Origin: Uropetala carovei
Taxonomy: Eukaryota > Arthropoda > Insecta > Odonata > Petaluridae
DNA: 64,000 nucleotides
Assembly: GCA_036926305.1 (NCBI GenBank)
Contig: JAXCHB010000045.1
Coordinates: 408,001-472,000 of the forward strand
Reading direction: 5' to 3'
In this document: positions 23,838 through 34,740 of the stretch, piece by piece
How positions within the stretch are numbered: position 1 is the stretch's first letter
How the letters are laid out: each line of letters starts with the position of its first letter
The notes under the pieces: model-generated
The model's database searches: none
The model's input: the letters and a program-made list of their open reading frames with translations, nothing else
What the model was told of the DNA's origin: nothing
Position numbers and translations under genes: made by a program

Positions 23838-24240
23838 TTCTCCATGCGTAGCATATGAGAAAGTAGTGCCTGCTGAAAAAAAATCGAAATTCGAGACGTT
23901 TCTGGCTATTTTCGCGTTGATGTCTGTGTGTGTGACAAAATTTTGTGGGCATTCTGTCTCGGAAACTAATAATCAGATCAGAACAAAACTTCATACTTGA
24001 GATTTTTATTAGAAAGTCAAGACCTGTAAAGGTTTTGGCTGAAACTGCTCAGCTGGAAGCGGATGTTTATTATTGTCGTTTTTCGGTTTTTTCGAAATAT
24101 CTCCGTTAAAACGCAATTTACGGAAATGTGTGATAATATAAAAGTCGTAGAGAATATAATTTTGTACAATTGTTGTTTGAAACAATATTTTATAAAACCG
24201 ATAGTTTCAGAGATATTTTTATTTTTCTTCTAAATTTACG
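23838..24240 (+). repeat. Family C repeat, plus orientation
   Basis: Starts TTCTCCATGCGTAGCATATG, then TGTCTGTGTGTGTG, the inverted AGTTTTGTTCTGATC-like block and TTTTCGAAATATCTCC. Confidence 0.5.
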
Positions 24241-24916
24241 TTAAATGTGCGTCGCCAAGTGATACCATTGTTTCCGCTGATATGATAAAAATTTGTAATT
24301 GTTGATAGCGTTGCGTGCGCTGCCAAGGGTAATTTCGACAATTTTTCATCTGTAGAAACAACTATCAATTTCGTTTCCTTATTGCTTTTTTTTTAAAATA
24401 ATGTCTATTGGATACGTTTTAAAATTATTCGCGAGTGTAATTACTGATAATTATTCCTGAGGGCGCTGATATCGAGAGCAATCATATTCATTGCTCTGTA
24501 TGGAGAAAGGCATGTGTTGTGCACATCAGATTTTTTTATTAACATGGTTAATAAAACAAAGGCAGCCGCTGTCACGTTCCGTGAGAAATTTTCCAACGCT
24601 GCAGCGTATCTCGAGTTTGAACTCCATTGTTTTTTATTCGAGTTCTCTCTCTGAGGCAAATTTCAGTTCGAACTTAAGCGAAGCAACACAGATTCACTAC
24701 CTGCGGTTTGCCACGGAATTCTGTGCGTCAAGAAGCACGAGTTTCTGCTATGATTTTCAGCAGTGGAAACCACGGAGCGTTTCGCCGCCACGTTTGGGGC
24801 CGGCGCAAAATGTGATCTTGACCCACTGACCTTCATTATTTTGAAGGACGCGCCATTATGGTTACCGTTTCCAACGTCAACTTGAGACTCGTTTCGTAAT
24901 TGAAAAATAACGCCCT

Positions 24917-25050
24917 CTTTACTTTCTCCGTATATACGTAGTGTGGGGAAAGTTTTGTCATTCATGAAAAAAAATCGAATTCGAGATTTCGACGGAAATA
25001 CACGTTTTGAGGTCCCTAGAACACGTTTTCGACTATTGTTGATGCTGTGT
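24917..25050 (+). repeat. Family C left-end fragment
   Basis: ACTTTCTCCGTATATACGTA palindrome, ATTCATGAAAAAAAATCG, GAATTCGAGATTTCGACGG, as at the 8858 end but inverted. Confidence 0.6.
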
Positions 25051-25290
25051 GGAATGTTACACTCGGGGGCATAGGCCCCTTGCGAGTTCTACGGAGTCGT
25101 TGACGTTGATGAAGGACGTGTGACTTAGCAGTCAATAGCAGTCTAAAAATTATAGCATCACGTGAGTCCTATACTTAAGCCGTTAAGGAGTGATGCCTAA
25201 CAGAAATCATTTATTACACACCATTTGACAGATGCTGATTTTAATTTGGAGAGTTTTAAAAGAGCAGAGAAATGTCCAAACGACGCGTCG

Positions 25291-25508
25291 TTTTGGTGTC
25301 ATGTGCTTGTCATTACCATAACTTTACATATCATTTACGTAATAATCTCATTCCATAAGCTGGAGCAAATGGATTTTGAATATAAAGTTAATAGCAAAAC
25401 ACATTTTTTTAAATGAAGCTCAACCTTGAAAACCTCCTATCAAAGCCAAATTATTACGCAAATGATATGTAAAGCAACAGTAATGAAAAGAATATGACAC
25501 CAAAATCT
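25291..25508. repeat. Long inverted repeat (hairpin)
   Basis: Arms of about 60 bp at 25291-25350 and 25448-25508 (TTTGGTGTCAT and TTACATATCATTTACGTAA in one, inverted in the other), roughly 50 of 60 matched, with a loop of about 100 bp. Confidence 0.6.
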
Positions 25509-25850
25509 TTTATAACGAACAAATAATCTGAAATTTTTCTTGTTTTATTCTTTTAAGGCCGCCTATTTTATAAAGCAAAAAGATTTTATTTTTGAATTTT
25601 TTAAAATTCCTCCTTGTTATATTTTCAACCCCTCAGTGTTTCCTTTTATTATCCCCCTCGGGAAATCCGCTTGCGTTTTCAAAGTTAACACGGTTCATAT
25701 CTTCTACGAAAATATCTCCGTGCTCCGAAATTCCAGTGTACAGAAAACACTCCTCGGAAATATACTAAACTGCAAAATTATCGCATTTGAAAACAATTTC
25801 ATTTCCTCACTTTTAGCATTTACTTTTTTCGGCGATCTCATCGCTTAAAA

Positions 25851-26150
25851 CAGTGATTCCCAAACTGAGAGGAGGAGGGGGGGGGGAGGGGCGTGAGATA
25901 GTTCCAGAAGAGGGGGAGGGGGGGCATGAGAAAAAATTTTTAATACCAAATTCAGATGAAATAGTTTAAACGTATTTTTCAATCCTCCCAATAAGTACCA
26001 GATTCATGGATAAGATAATTACGAGTTAGTTGACCATGAATAATGATGTAAAAATGAGGGTTACCTTCATTTCAATCAAAAACAGTGGGGAATGACGGCT
26101 TAGTGAAAACCAAAAGGAAGGCGTCATGTCCAAAAGTTTGGTAACCGCTG
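25851..26150. mobile_element. hAT MITE
   Basis: CAGTGATTCCCAAACT at the left, AGTTTGGTAACCGCTG at the right, 12 of 16 matching when inverted. Flanking 8-mers match only weakly (GCTTAAAA / GTTTTCAA). The interior has G-runs at 25871-25923. Confidence 0.6.
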
Positions 26151-26490
26151 GTTTTCAAATTTTTCTTTTCCTCTGCGACTTCTTCTACAGATGGGTCAAC
26201 ACACCCAAACACACACACATACTACTCTCTGTTGTATGTGTGTGTGTGCGCGCGAGTGGCGTTGGCAAACAATTTGTCTGCAAAAACACTCGAGGTGAGT
26301 CATGGGGTTGGAAGTTTAAGGTTTGGGGATGAGGGTTTGGAGAGGAAGGAACCTTTTTGTCTGGCGTCCTACTTTCAGGGTCCACGTACGTACAAGTGGT
26401 CCTATCATTGCGGAAAAGGGTCTGGGCGGGTGTTTTTGGCACTGACGTTTCTATTCTTCCACGCTCCCATTTCGTAATCGGGGCAGGCCT

Positions 26491-27172
26491 TTTTACTTTC
26501 TCATACAAAGTATTGACAAATTATTGTTATCGCGAAAAAATTCGACCTCGAGATTTTTACGGAAATATACGTTTTAGGTGTCGCTGAATCCGAAAAAGTG
26601 GTTTTCGCAATGCTGTCTGTCTGTCTGTCTGTTACTGGCTCTGGAGCCTAGTCTGTAAAGCGAAAATGAATGAAGTCTCGTACTTAGGCATTTTATCATA
26701 CTGAGCAGAGTATACATAGAAATGGCTGATATTGCTCAATAATTAAGAGTAGTTTATTCTACGCATTTTTAACAACAATCCGATTTTCTCAAAAACGGCT
26801 CTAACGGTTTTAATCAAATTACGTACAGTTACATAAGTTTACGTATTCAATAATACTCTATAGTTCGTATTTCTCAAAAAATGAACATAAGGCTAGTTTA
26901 TTCTAGGCAACTTTAACAACAATTCGATTTTCTCAAAAACGGCTATAACGATTTGATCAAATTTCGTACAATTACTTGAGTATTCGTCTGCAATAATACT
27001 GCGTATTTAATTTTTCTCAATGAATGAATATAAGGCTAGTTTATTCTTGGGCAACTTTAAGAAAAATTGGATTTTCTAAAAACCGGCTTATACGATTTTC
27101 ATTTTCTAAAGATAACTAAACGAAGCATCAGTATATGAGAAAGTTTGTACAATGTATGTTGTACCGATTTTT
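26491..27172 (+). repeat. Family A repeat
   Basis: Complete copy. The TGTC run has four units. Right end ACAATGTATGTTGTACCGA. Confidence 0.88.
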
Positions 27173-27639
27173 CCTTTACTCTGCCTTCCTTCCTTCCCTC
27201 CCTCCCCCTCACCCCTTCCCTCTCTCCCCCTCTCTCACACCCTCCTCCTCCAACAATTATCATTTCCTCTCTCCTTTAATCATCTTATTATCTATTGACC
27301 CATTTTCAATTAGTGGTATTTTTTTCTACTGGCCCAGCACAACATGCTTCGTTTTGTCACGTTTTTAAAACAAATACGGCCGTCGTGATACGGATGCAGC
27401 ATAAAATGATCCTTTTTATTGTTTTTTAAATCTTTCAAAAGCTCTTAAACTGCACTTTATTTGCATGTTAAGGGGTAGATTAAAAAAATAACAATTAGGG
27501 CCAATCCCGCAGCAGTATCCTAATCCGCTACCTTGACAACCGACTGCAGATACGCCGGCCAACCAAGTGGACCACTGACCACTGTGTTCCGATGCAACAT
27601 AAATGTTTGTATGATGAATATTTTTTAATTATCTCCTCT

Positions 27640-27702
27640 CTGATCTTATTAGTAAAGGAGGGGGGGCGCGAAAAATATGGCATTATTTTTTGAGAAGCCC
27701 TG
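27640..27702. mobile_element. hAT MITE, right-end fragment
   Basis: GGGGGGCGCGAAAAA, then TTTTTTGAGAAGCCCTG, a hAT-type end facing left. No partner end is seen. Confidence 0.35.
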
Positions 27703-28566
27703 CCTTAGCGGTTCTCTTCTTTCTTTTTTAATCCCGTCAAGAAATCGACGTTGATAAACTGCCATAGCCGCTTTCTAGTGCTCTAGCCCTCGATTCAAGT
27801 TAAAGCGCGTCGGAAAAGAAGTCGCTTCCGCGGCAGAAATGATTCCTCGCTACTCTCGATGATGAAACACGATACAAAAGGCGCACATTAGTTTTGAACT
27901 TGTAAAACTCATCGCTTTTTTTAAACTCAAGTAAAAATGTAAAAAATCCATTCTTAGATTCTAAAACTTTTGGATGACGAAATAGGACACAATGCTGTTT
28001 TTTTTACGAGGCACTCATGTTTTTTAAGGGTTCGATTTCCGGTCATCGCAGATTTTTTCACCTGTTTACACATTTCCCACTATCACAGCTTATGCCTGTC
28101 GCATAAGGATCTACATATCAATCATTCCCATCAATTTAAAATTATGGATTTAAAAAAATCACGGCGTTCCTTGTTTGTAGACATTTCAATCTCTTGCAAT
28201 TTTAATCCCTCGCCGTAAGATGTTCTTTCTGCACACCTGTTTATGTTTTTTCCCCCTCGAGACGGTTGCTAGGAAACCACTGAAGTCCCGCTCTGCGTTT
28301 GATATATGAACTTTGGAAATTAAACACCGACCGCACTAAAAAAAAAACTACGGTGAAACCAGACAGAGAGTGTGAGGAAGGGTGCAGCGGAAGTAAATTT
28401 TTGGTGTACCGCCTTACCTTTGTTTATGTGTGTTAGGCCCAATATGATCTTATAAAGTTCGGTTGGCGAATCTGCCACCTTACAAGTTTAGGCGACATCC
28501 CCTTTAACAGAAAGAACTCGATTTCACCTTCGATAGCGGATCTACGTTATACGGGGAGTGATGAAG

Positions 28567-28605
28567 AGAGAGAGAGAGAGAGAGAATGAGAGAGAGGGGG
28601 AGAGA
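28567..28605. repeat. (GA)n microsatellite
   Basis: Repeated GAGAGA with few interruptions. Confidence 0.8.
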
Positions 28606-29006
28606 ATATTAATCTTGAGAGATATAAGAAGATGGCGGAGCAAGATATCCTGCTGTGCAAGCATAATTATTTGAGTCCCTGGAGAATACGCCCTGGGTAA
28701 CATCGTAACCGTGGCCTTTTAAATGTGATGAGAATTTTGCTGAGATAATTTTCCCGAAGTTACCCGTTAGCTGACGCGAGGAGCGCCGTCTAAGAAAGAT
28801 TGATTGCCTCCTATGATAACCTCCGGAAAAAAACGTTTGCGTCTCGAAAATACATTAATGGACCGTTAAAACGATCAAATACATTCGGAAGCTAGTAGTT
28901 CGTGTTTATAAACCTACGCGAGAGTCTTGAAAATCAGATAATTTAATTCGAAAAGTAAAAGGGATAGTTAGCACTTTCGAAGAAATTTTGGTACTTCTAT
29001 TATACC

Positions 29007-29755
29007 TAAAGTAACCAGATTTTCTAGATGTCAAATCAGTACATTTTTTATTTTTTATATTCATGATAGAAAACTACCAGATTTTCTGGATGTAAAATCA
29101 GTACATTTTTTAATATTTCTTATATTCATGAATAAAAACTACATTTCAATATAATACTTCATATATATTGAAATTTTATACAGTATACATAGGTATATAA
29201 CATTATTGTTATATATATTGGATACTCTTGCTGAAGTCGATCAGAAAATTTGTTTTTTCCTCTATTTATGGCAGGATCTTTAAATATAATTAAATAATAA
29301 TATTAATAATTTATTCTGAGAATAATGTTACTTTACTAAACAGCATTAAATATTATACTACTCACATAACATAAACAACCATAACTATTATTGTCTGGAC
29401 GACATTACTTTGGAATTGAGACTTATAGTTGTAGAGAAGGGGTGGGGGTTTGGAAGGAAAGACTGAAAAACTCCCCTCCCTCAGAGCCAATCATAGGTGG
29501 AGGGGAGGTAATGTTTGCTATGGGGAACTACACAGCGTTGCCGCAAGTCCTCATTACACATCCTGGCAACATCGCACCCGAGCCACCTCAACCGTCAATC
29601 CCACAGTAAATGAACTAAATAATTATAGATTTTTTCTTCTTTTACAATCAGTACACCTTTATAATTCAGTACAAAATTCAGTACATATTTGAAATCAGTA
29701 CACAATCTCTAAAATCAGTACTGTACTGATTAAATCAGTACATCTGGTCACTTTA
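29007..29755 (+). mobile_element. hAT-like MITE with TAAAGTGACC ends, copy 2
   Basis: Exact 8-bp target duplication ATTATACC (28999-29006 and 29756-29763). Same ends and GTACTGATT sub-terminal repeats as the copy at 2882. The shared frame here is 29391-29609. A partial duplication of the flank (ATTATACCACCCGCA twice) follows the element. Confidence 0.9.
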
Positions 29756-30002
29756 ATTATACCACCCGCAACTGTGCTATTATACCACCCGCAGTAGTGG
29801 AATCAATTATATTAGATCAATGTGTAATATACCCACCGTTACCAAATAGTGAAGAAGATGCGGTAGCTTTCCTAACCCGTGGCTGTGATTGGCCGGTCTC
29901 AACATTTACAAACCCAATCTCCGGACAACGTGGAGGGTTTCTTTGGTTACGGGCGAGGCGAAGGGCGCGGTAGCGCCCGGAGACGACTACCCATTACAAC
30001 AA

Positions 30003-30102
30003 AGCTAGCCGAAGGCTCGCCATTATATCCTTCCATTTGCGGCGCAACATTCAAGAGGATATAACATTGAAAGGATATATTGACGAGCCTTCGGCTTGCT
30101 TT
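30003..30102. repeat. Hairpin with GCCGAAGGCTCG arms
   Basis: AGCCGAAGGCTCGCC and ATATCCTT near 30008-30032 pair with AAGGATATATTGACGAGCC and TTCGGCT near 30072-30098. A smaller GGGCGC-GGTA-GCGCCC hairpin lies 40 bp upstream. It ends in a T-run at the start of a family A copy. Confidence 0.6.
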
Positions 30103-31085
30103 TTTACATTCTCATACGAAGTATCGAGAAAGTATTGTTTTCGCGAAGAAATTCGACCTCGAGATTTTTACGGAAATATACGTTTTAGGTGTCGCTGAAT
30201 CCGAAAAAGTGGTTTTCGCAATGCCTTCTGTCTGTCTGTCCGTCTGTCTGCCTGTTACTAACTCTGAAGCCTAGACGGTAGAGCGAAAATGAATGAAATC
30301 TCGTACTTAGGCATTTTATCATACTGAGCAGAGTATACATAGAAATGGTTGACGTTGATCAATAATTAAGAGTAGTTTATTCAACGGATTTTAAAATACA
30401 ATTCGATTTTCTCAAAAACGGCTCTAAAGATTTCGATCAAATTTCGTACAGTTACTTAAGTTTACGTCTTCAATAATACTTTATAGTGCATATTTCTCAA
30501 AAAATGAATATAAGGCTAGTTTATTCTAGGCACCTTTAACAATAATTCGATTTTCTCAAAAACGGCTGTAACGATTTTGATCAAATTTCGTACAGTTACT
30601 AGAATTTACGTCTTCAATAATACTTTATGGTGCATATTTCTCAAAAAATGAATATAAGGCTAGTTTATTCTAGGCAACTTTAGCAATAATTTGATTTTCT
30701 CAAAAACGGCTTTAACGATTTTGATCAAATTTCGTACAGTTACTAGAATTTACGTCTTCAATAATACTTTATAGTGCATATTTCTCAAAAAATGAATATA
30801 AGGCTAGTTTATTCTAGGCAACTTTAGCAATAATTTGATTTTCTCAAAAACGGCTAGAACGATTTTGATCAAATTTCGTACAGTTACTTGAGTATACGTC
30901 TGCAACAATACTACATATTTCATTTTTCTCGATGAAAGAATATAAGGCTAGTTTATTCTTGGGCAACTTTAACAAACATTGGATTTTCTAAAAACAGGCT
31001 CATACGATTTTCATTTTCTAAAGATAACTAAACGACGCATTAGAACATGAGAAAGTTTGTACAATGTATATTGTACAGTTTTTTT
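30101..31085 (+). repeat. Family A repeat with expanded internal tandem units
   Basis: The longest copy. The unit containing GATTTTCTCAAAAACGGCT occurs at about 30402, 30545, 30688 and 30833, with a diverged fifth unit near 30972, spacing about 143 bp. Other copies have two or three units. This indicates unequal exchange or slippage within the element. Confidence 0.88.
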
Positions 31086-31482
31086 CAAGTTTGAATCATG
31101 CCTTTTCCGTCCTATGTCTGAACATCCGTGAGAAAAATAATGACGACCAAAATTGAATGCCCTGAGAGAAACGAGCGAGGGACGGTTCAACGTTTCATTT
31201 CGGTGTCTCTTTGGTCTTCGTAAATTAATCCATGTCCTGCAACGATGTTTTCGGACGTGAAAATAAAGACACCGTCACGTCACGTCGGCGTCAATTACTC
31301 CGAGCAATCAGCACAGCGGGGTCGGAATCCCGACACACGTGCGCACACTCCACTTAATTCGGACATCACATACAATTCTATCTCTTTTCCTTTCTTTTGT
31401 CTCTCTCTACGTGTCTAATTCTTTCATGTCTCGAAGCGCCGCAGAGATTTGGAGAGGCTATATATATTTATATTATATTACA

Positions 31483-31511
31483 CTAGTGTATAGCCCGTCA
31501 AAAATTACGGG
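31483..31511 (-). repeat. Helitron 3' terminus (minus strand)
   Basis: On the minus strand a CCCGT/ACGGG hairpin is followed by CTATACA and CTAG next to a host T. This is the Helitron 3' signature (hairpin, short gap, CTRR, insertion before T). It has the same orientation as the helicase fragment 0.8 kb away. Confidence 0.7.
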
Positions 31512-32291
31512 GGATTAAAGATCCAATCGTTCAAGCTATTTATGGAGCTCAAATTGACATCAGAAACTTCAGTTGTCTTGAAAATCATTTCCCTCTCCTT
31601 CCTTCTCCCTCTCTCTCCCCCCCTATCTTCCTCCCTCTTCTCCCCTCTCTCTCATATTAAAAGCATTCAAAGCACTCTTACACCCATAAGGGTTGAAATA
31701 ACAATAGGATATCGAGGTCTAACAATGTAATTTGTAGTCAAGGCAACACACCGTTAAAATGACAAGATTTCCCAAAATATGTGAATTAAACGTTTTGACA
31801 TGAGCGATTTCGAACTGTATGCCGAAAAAAATGAACAGAACATGAAACTTTATAGTGTTTTCTTCAAAATGGTTCATATCCGAAGATAGTAGGTCAATTC
31901 TTTCTCATTTTAAACTAAAGAAGAATGAAAGCCTGCACGCCGAAAAGTTGATAATACATGTTACCTTATGGGAAATGGAGGTGTCTTGCTTGGAGTCGAA
32001 CCCGGGACATTTTAAAAGATTTTTTTTCGCGATCACCTTAAAATATGTGAATCGAGTATTCGTACCAAATTTAAAGTTTCTATCATATCTCGATTCTTTC
32101 TCGAGTTATATTATGAAGCAGTTCCACGTCAGCTACAAACTTGAAATTTTGCATTTAGTGGCAAAATCGACGAGAAACATTGCAAAACTGGTGGAAACCC
32201 CTCAAAAATGAGGGGAAGACAATTCATCGTGATCGGATGGAAAAATCACTTTGACAGCTCCTTAACCACCACATTCTTGGCGAATGTTTTT

Positions 32292-32518
32292 TCATTCATC
32301 AAAATCTTTCACATTTTTATATTTTCTTGGTCTTGTGAGGGCCACGTAGGAGTTGACCATGTCCAAATACATACTCAGGCAAGTAAACACCAACATGATC
32401 AAATGTTTGATCCTGAACTTTATTAATTGTCATTGCAAATGTCCAAATGACTGGAAATTGGCGTCTTCGCATGGTGAAAGTTTTGTTTCTACGAGCTAGG
32501 AGGTCCCCAGAAAACTTT
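32292..32518 (-). pseudogene. Helitron (Pif1-like) helicase C-terminal fragment
   Basis: Minus-strand translation gives RRRQFPVIWTFAMTINKVQD, then QTFDHVGVYLPEYVFGHGQL. This is the conserved end of the Helitron helicase (AMTINKxQGQTxxxVGxYLP, GQLYVALSR). After GHGQL a single extra base near 32349 shifts the frame, and the next frame continues YVALTRPRKYKN to a stop. Rep and the rest of the helicase are absent. The plus-strand frames at 31855-32426 are antisense shadows. Confidence 0.82.
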
Positions 32519-32959
32519 TCTCATTTTTATAAAGTCCCGAGTTCGAATCCAGGAGACAATTATATGTTTCCATAAGTTTACACGGGATTTTCGATTTTTC
32601 AGAGTGCAAGGTTTTTTTCCTTTATTCATTAAAACACGTAAACCGATTTTCTCGTTTTTGATTTATTTGACGGCTAAAACTCTATACTATCTTATTCTTG
32701 CGATGTTTACATGTTACAAGGTCGAGATTTTCAGAAATACGCATTTGTTTTCGAATTTTTACGGATATTTCGTACTCTTTCCGGGCGTTGCCAAGGCGAC
32801 TGTCATTGTTGCCTCCGATTCAATTACTATCAATTGTACCTTCAAATAATTGAAAGAATAGAGTTATTTGCTTCGCACTTTTGTTTAAGAATCGAAATTT
32901 TTGCTGTAGCAATGTAAACATTTATACATAGCAATATAAATATTTACGGATAATTATTG

Positions 32960-33190
32960 AGTTAACTGCGTATGGGAGTTGAATCTTCCTATCATCGTTT
33001 GAATGCCGGAATCTTATCTCTTTGTAAGTAGACCATTATATTATACCTACATCTATAATGCTTATTAACGCAAATAGGCTCACGCATAAATTTAAAAATA
33101 AATGAGAATAGGGACATATGTTATTTTTTTAACACATTACATAGTCATCTTCTCTTCATTGGTAATCTACATAAAGGTTGCATTGATTGT
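32960..33190 (-). repeat. Dispersed repeat D, inverted partner of 14455-14660
   Basis: Shares long blocks with 14455-14660 in the opposite orientation (GATTACCAATGAAGA, TAATGTGTTAAAAAAATAA, ATTTATGC, and the CATTCAAACGATG block). It lies in the Helitron region, so the 14.5-kb partner is probably a Helitron piece as well. Confidence 0.55.
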
Positions 33191-33292
33191 TATATAAAAA
33201 GGACATATTTGAATAAAAAGAAACAAGGAAAATTAAAAACAAAAGTTCGCGATCAATTACTGTGTAGGGATATGAAGAAAGAGGAGAAAAAA

Positions 33293-33369
33293 TCTGCTAT
33301 GACCGGGAATACGAACCCAGGTCATCCACTTGCCGGGCGTGTATTCTACCAATGAACTATCGTAGCAGA
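33293..33369 (-). repeat. tRNA-like sequence with paired acceptor stem
   Basis: 77 nt on the minus strand. TCTGCTA and TAGCAGA form a perfect 7-bp acceptor stem. GTTCATTGGTAGAAT is box A-like (tRNA-Gly-like) and GGGTTCGTATTCCC is box B-like. The anticodon stem has mismatches and the T-loop has 8 nt, so it is probably a tRNA-derived element rather than a working tRNA. Confidence 0.5.
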
Positions 33370-33477
33370 CTAATCCTCTGTTTCTGAGAGGCAATATTTT
33401 CTTAGGTTGGGACTTTTAAAAAGCAGATTTCTGACTGACTTCGCATAATAAATTGTAAATACGCACACACAGCCGTG

Positions 33478-33551
33478 CCCTTAGCGAGATTCGAACTCGC
33501 GAACTTTACATTGGGAGCCAAATACATTAAAATCCTATACCGGAGAAATGC
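33478..33551 (-). repeat. tRNA-like relic
   Basis: T-arm GCGAG-TTCGAAT-CTCGC with a perfect stem on the minus strand. The anticodon region GGCTCCCAA is recognisable, the rest degenerate. Confidence 0.4.
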
Positions 33552-33635
33552 ATTATTAGAGTTAAATGTGAATTATTGAGATCAATTTATTTTACATACT
33601 TATTAATTTTTTTATAAATCAATTGAAAATATACA

Positions 33636-33662
33636 GCGCAAACATTGCGCGGGTACAGCTAG
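33636..33662 (+). repeat. Helitron 3' terminus (plus strand)
   Basis: Perfect 6-bp hairpin GCGCAA-ACA-TTGCGC, then GGGTACAG and CTAG followed by T. It faces the opposite way to the terminus at 31483, so two Helitron copies appear to lie head to head in 31.5-33.7 kb. Confidence 0.65.
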
Positions 33663-33714
33663 TGGGTATAAACGTGCTTTAATGCTTTTAATACGAGAGA
33701 GAGGTAGATGGGGG

Positions 33715-34417
33715 AAGTATATTGAGAAAGTATTGTTATCGCGAAAAAATTCGACCTCGAGATTTTTACGGAAATATACGTTTTAGGTGTCGCTGAGTCC
33801 GAAAAATTGGTTTTCTCAATGCCGTCTGTCTGTCTGTGTGTTACTTTCTCTAGAGCCTAAAGCCAGAGATGGCAAATTAATTTTTTGAGTCGCGTGCCAA
33901 GAAAGCACTGTGAACCATCGCAATTTTTTTTTTTTTTGCGTGCCACTCCTTCTCAAAGCAACTTCATGTTAAATACAGAAAATACAAGCTTTCGAGTGCC
34001 AAGTAAATTCGCCTGCGTGCCGTTTCTGACCGCGTATTTCCCATCCCTGGCCTAAACGGTAGAGCGAAAATGAATGAAATCTCGTACAGAACAGAAGTTA
34101 TGAAGAAATAGTTGACAATGCTCAGTAATTACGGGAAGTTTATTCTACGCATTTTTAACAATAATTCAATTTTCTCAAAAACGGCTCTAACGATTTTGAT
34201 CAAATTTGGTACAGTTACTTGAGTATACGTCTGCAATAATACTGCATATTTCATTTTCTCGATGAAAGAATATAAGGCTAGTTTATTCTTGGGCAAATTT
34301 AACAAAAATTGGATTTTCTAAAAACTGGTTGATACGATTTTCATTTTATAGAGATTAATGAACGACGCACTAATATATGAGAAATTCTGTACAATGTATG
34401 TTGTACCGATTCTTTTT
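33715..34417 (+). repeat. Family A repeat, split by a hAT MITE
   Basis: The left end is truncated at GAAGTATATTGAG and the right end is present. It is interrupted at 33864-34050 in the text GAGCCTAAACGGTAG. Confidence 0.85.
33864..34050. mobile_element. hAT-like MITE nested in family A
   Basis: Ends CAGAGATGGCAAA and TTTCCCATCCCTGG. Duplication CCTAAAGC / CCTAAACG of the family A target text. No coding. Confidence 0.7.
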
Positions 34418-34485
34418 ACGATTTTTCGTACGCTCTGCGGCGGTCTCAGCATTTCCTCACCATCGATGCACATAACTCGCGATAT

Positions 34486-34735
34486 GAAAGAGAGATAGGG
34501 AGATAAAGATATAGATTGGGAAAGAAGCTGTGAGAATTAGTTTATGGCTATCGATCGAACTACGGCGGTCCGAACTGAAGAAAACGCCCTCTCGGGAATC
34601 TCCTGCCAATTCCCATCGAATGGTCGCAGGTGAAAAATTCCCCAAATTTAGAGCGGAATTCAGTTTCGAGAGAAGAATTGTCCCACCCAACCCTCTCTCT
34701 TTTGTTACATATATCGATGGGCGAAGGCAGTAGAA
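34486..34735 (-). repeat. Repeat E, minus orientation
   Basis: About 205 bp (34529-34733) match 42965-43170 inverted at high identity, including GGCAGGAGATTCCCGAGAGG. GATA-type simple repeat sits at the same end in both copies. The frame of about 65 codons is shared, but coding is not shown. Confidence 0.7.
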
Positions 34736-34740
34736 ATACA

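Larger units (their letters stand above)
27180..28998. other. No gene recognised
   Basis: CT-rich start (27180-27250), one hAT end fragment at 27702, and a GA microsatellite. No coding support. Confidence 0.5.

Noticed and set aside
26185..26508. Overlapping frames around 26.2-26.5 kb
   Set aside because: Built on a CA/GT microsatellite and G-rich low-complexity text. The last part is the start of a family A copy.
29965..30102. Bacterial rho-independent terminator (contamination)
   Set aside because: Flanked on both sides by the same eukaryotic repeats as the rest of the window. No bacterial genes nearby.
31855..32426. Plus-strand frames of 118 and 72 codons
   Set aside because: Antisense to the Helitron helicase fragment. 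No plus-strand similarity recognised.
33293..33369. Functional tRNA gene
   Set aside because: Acceptor stem pairs, but the anticodon stem has mismatches and the T-loop is one base too long.
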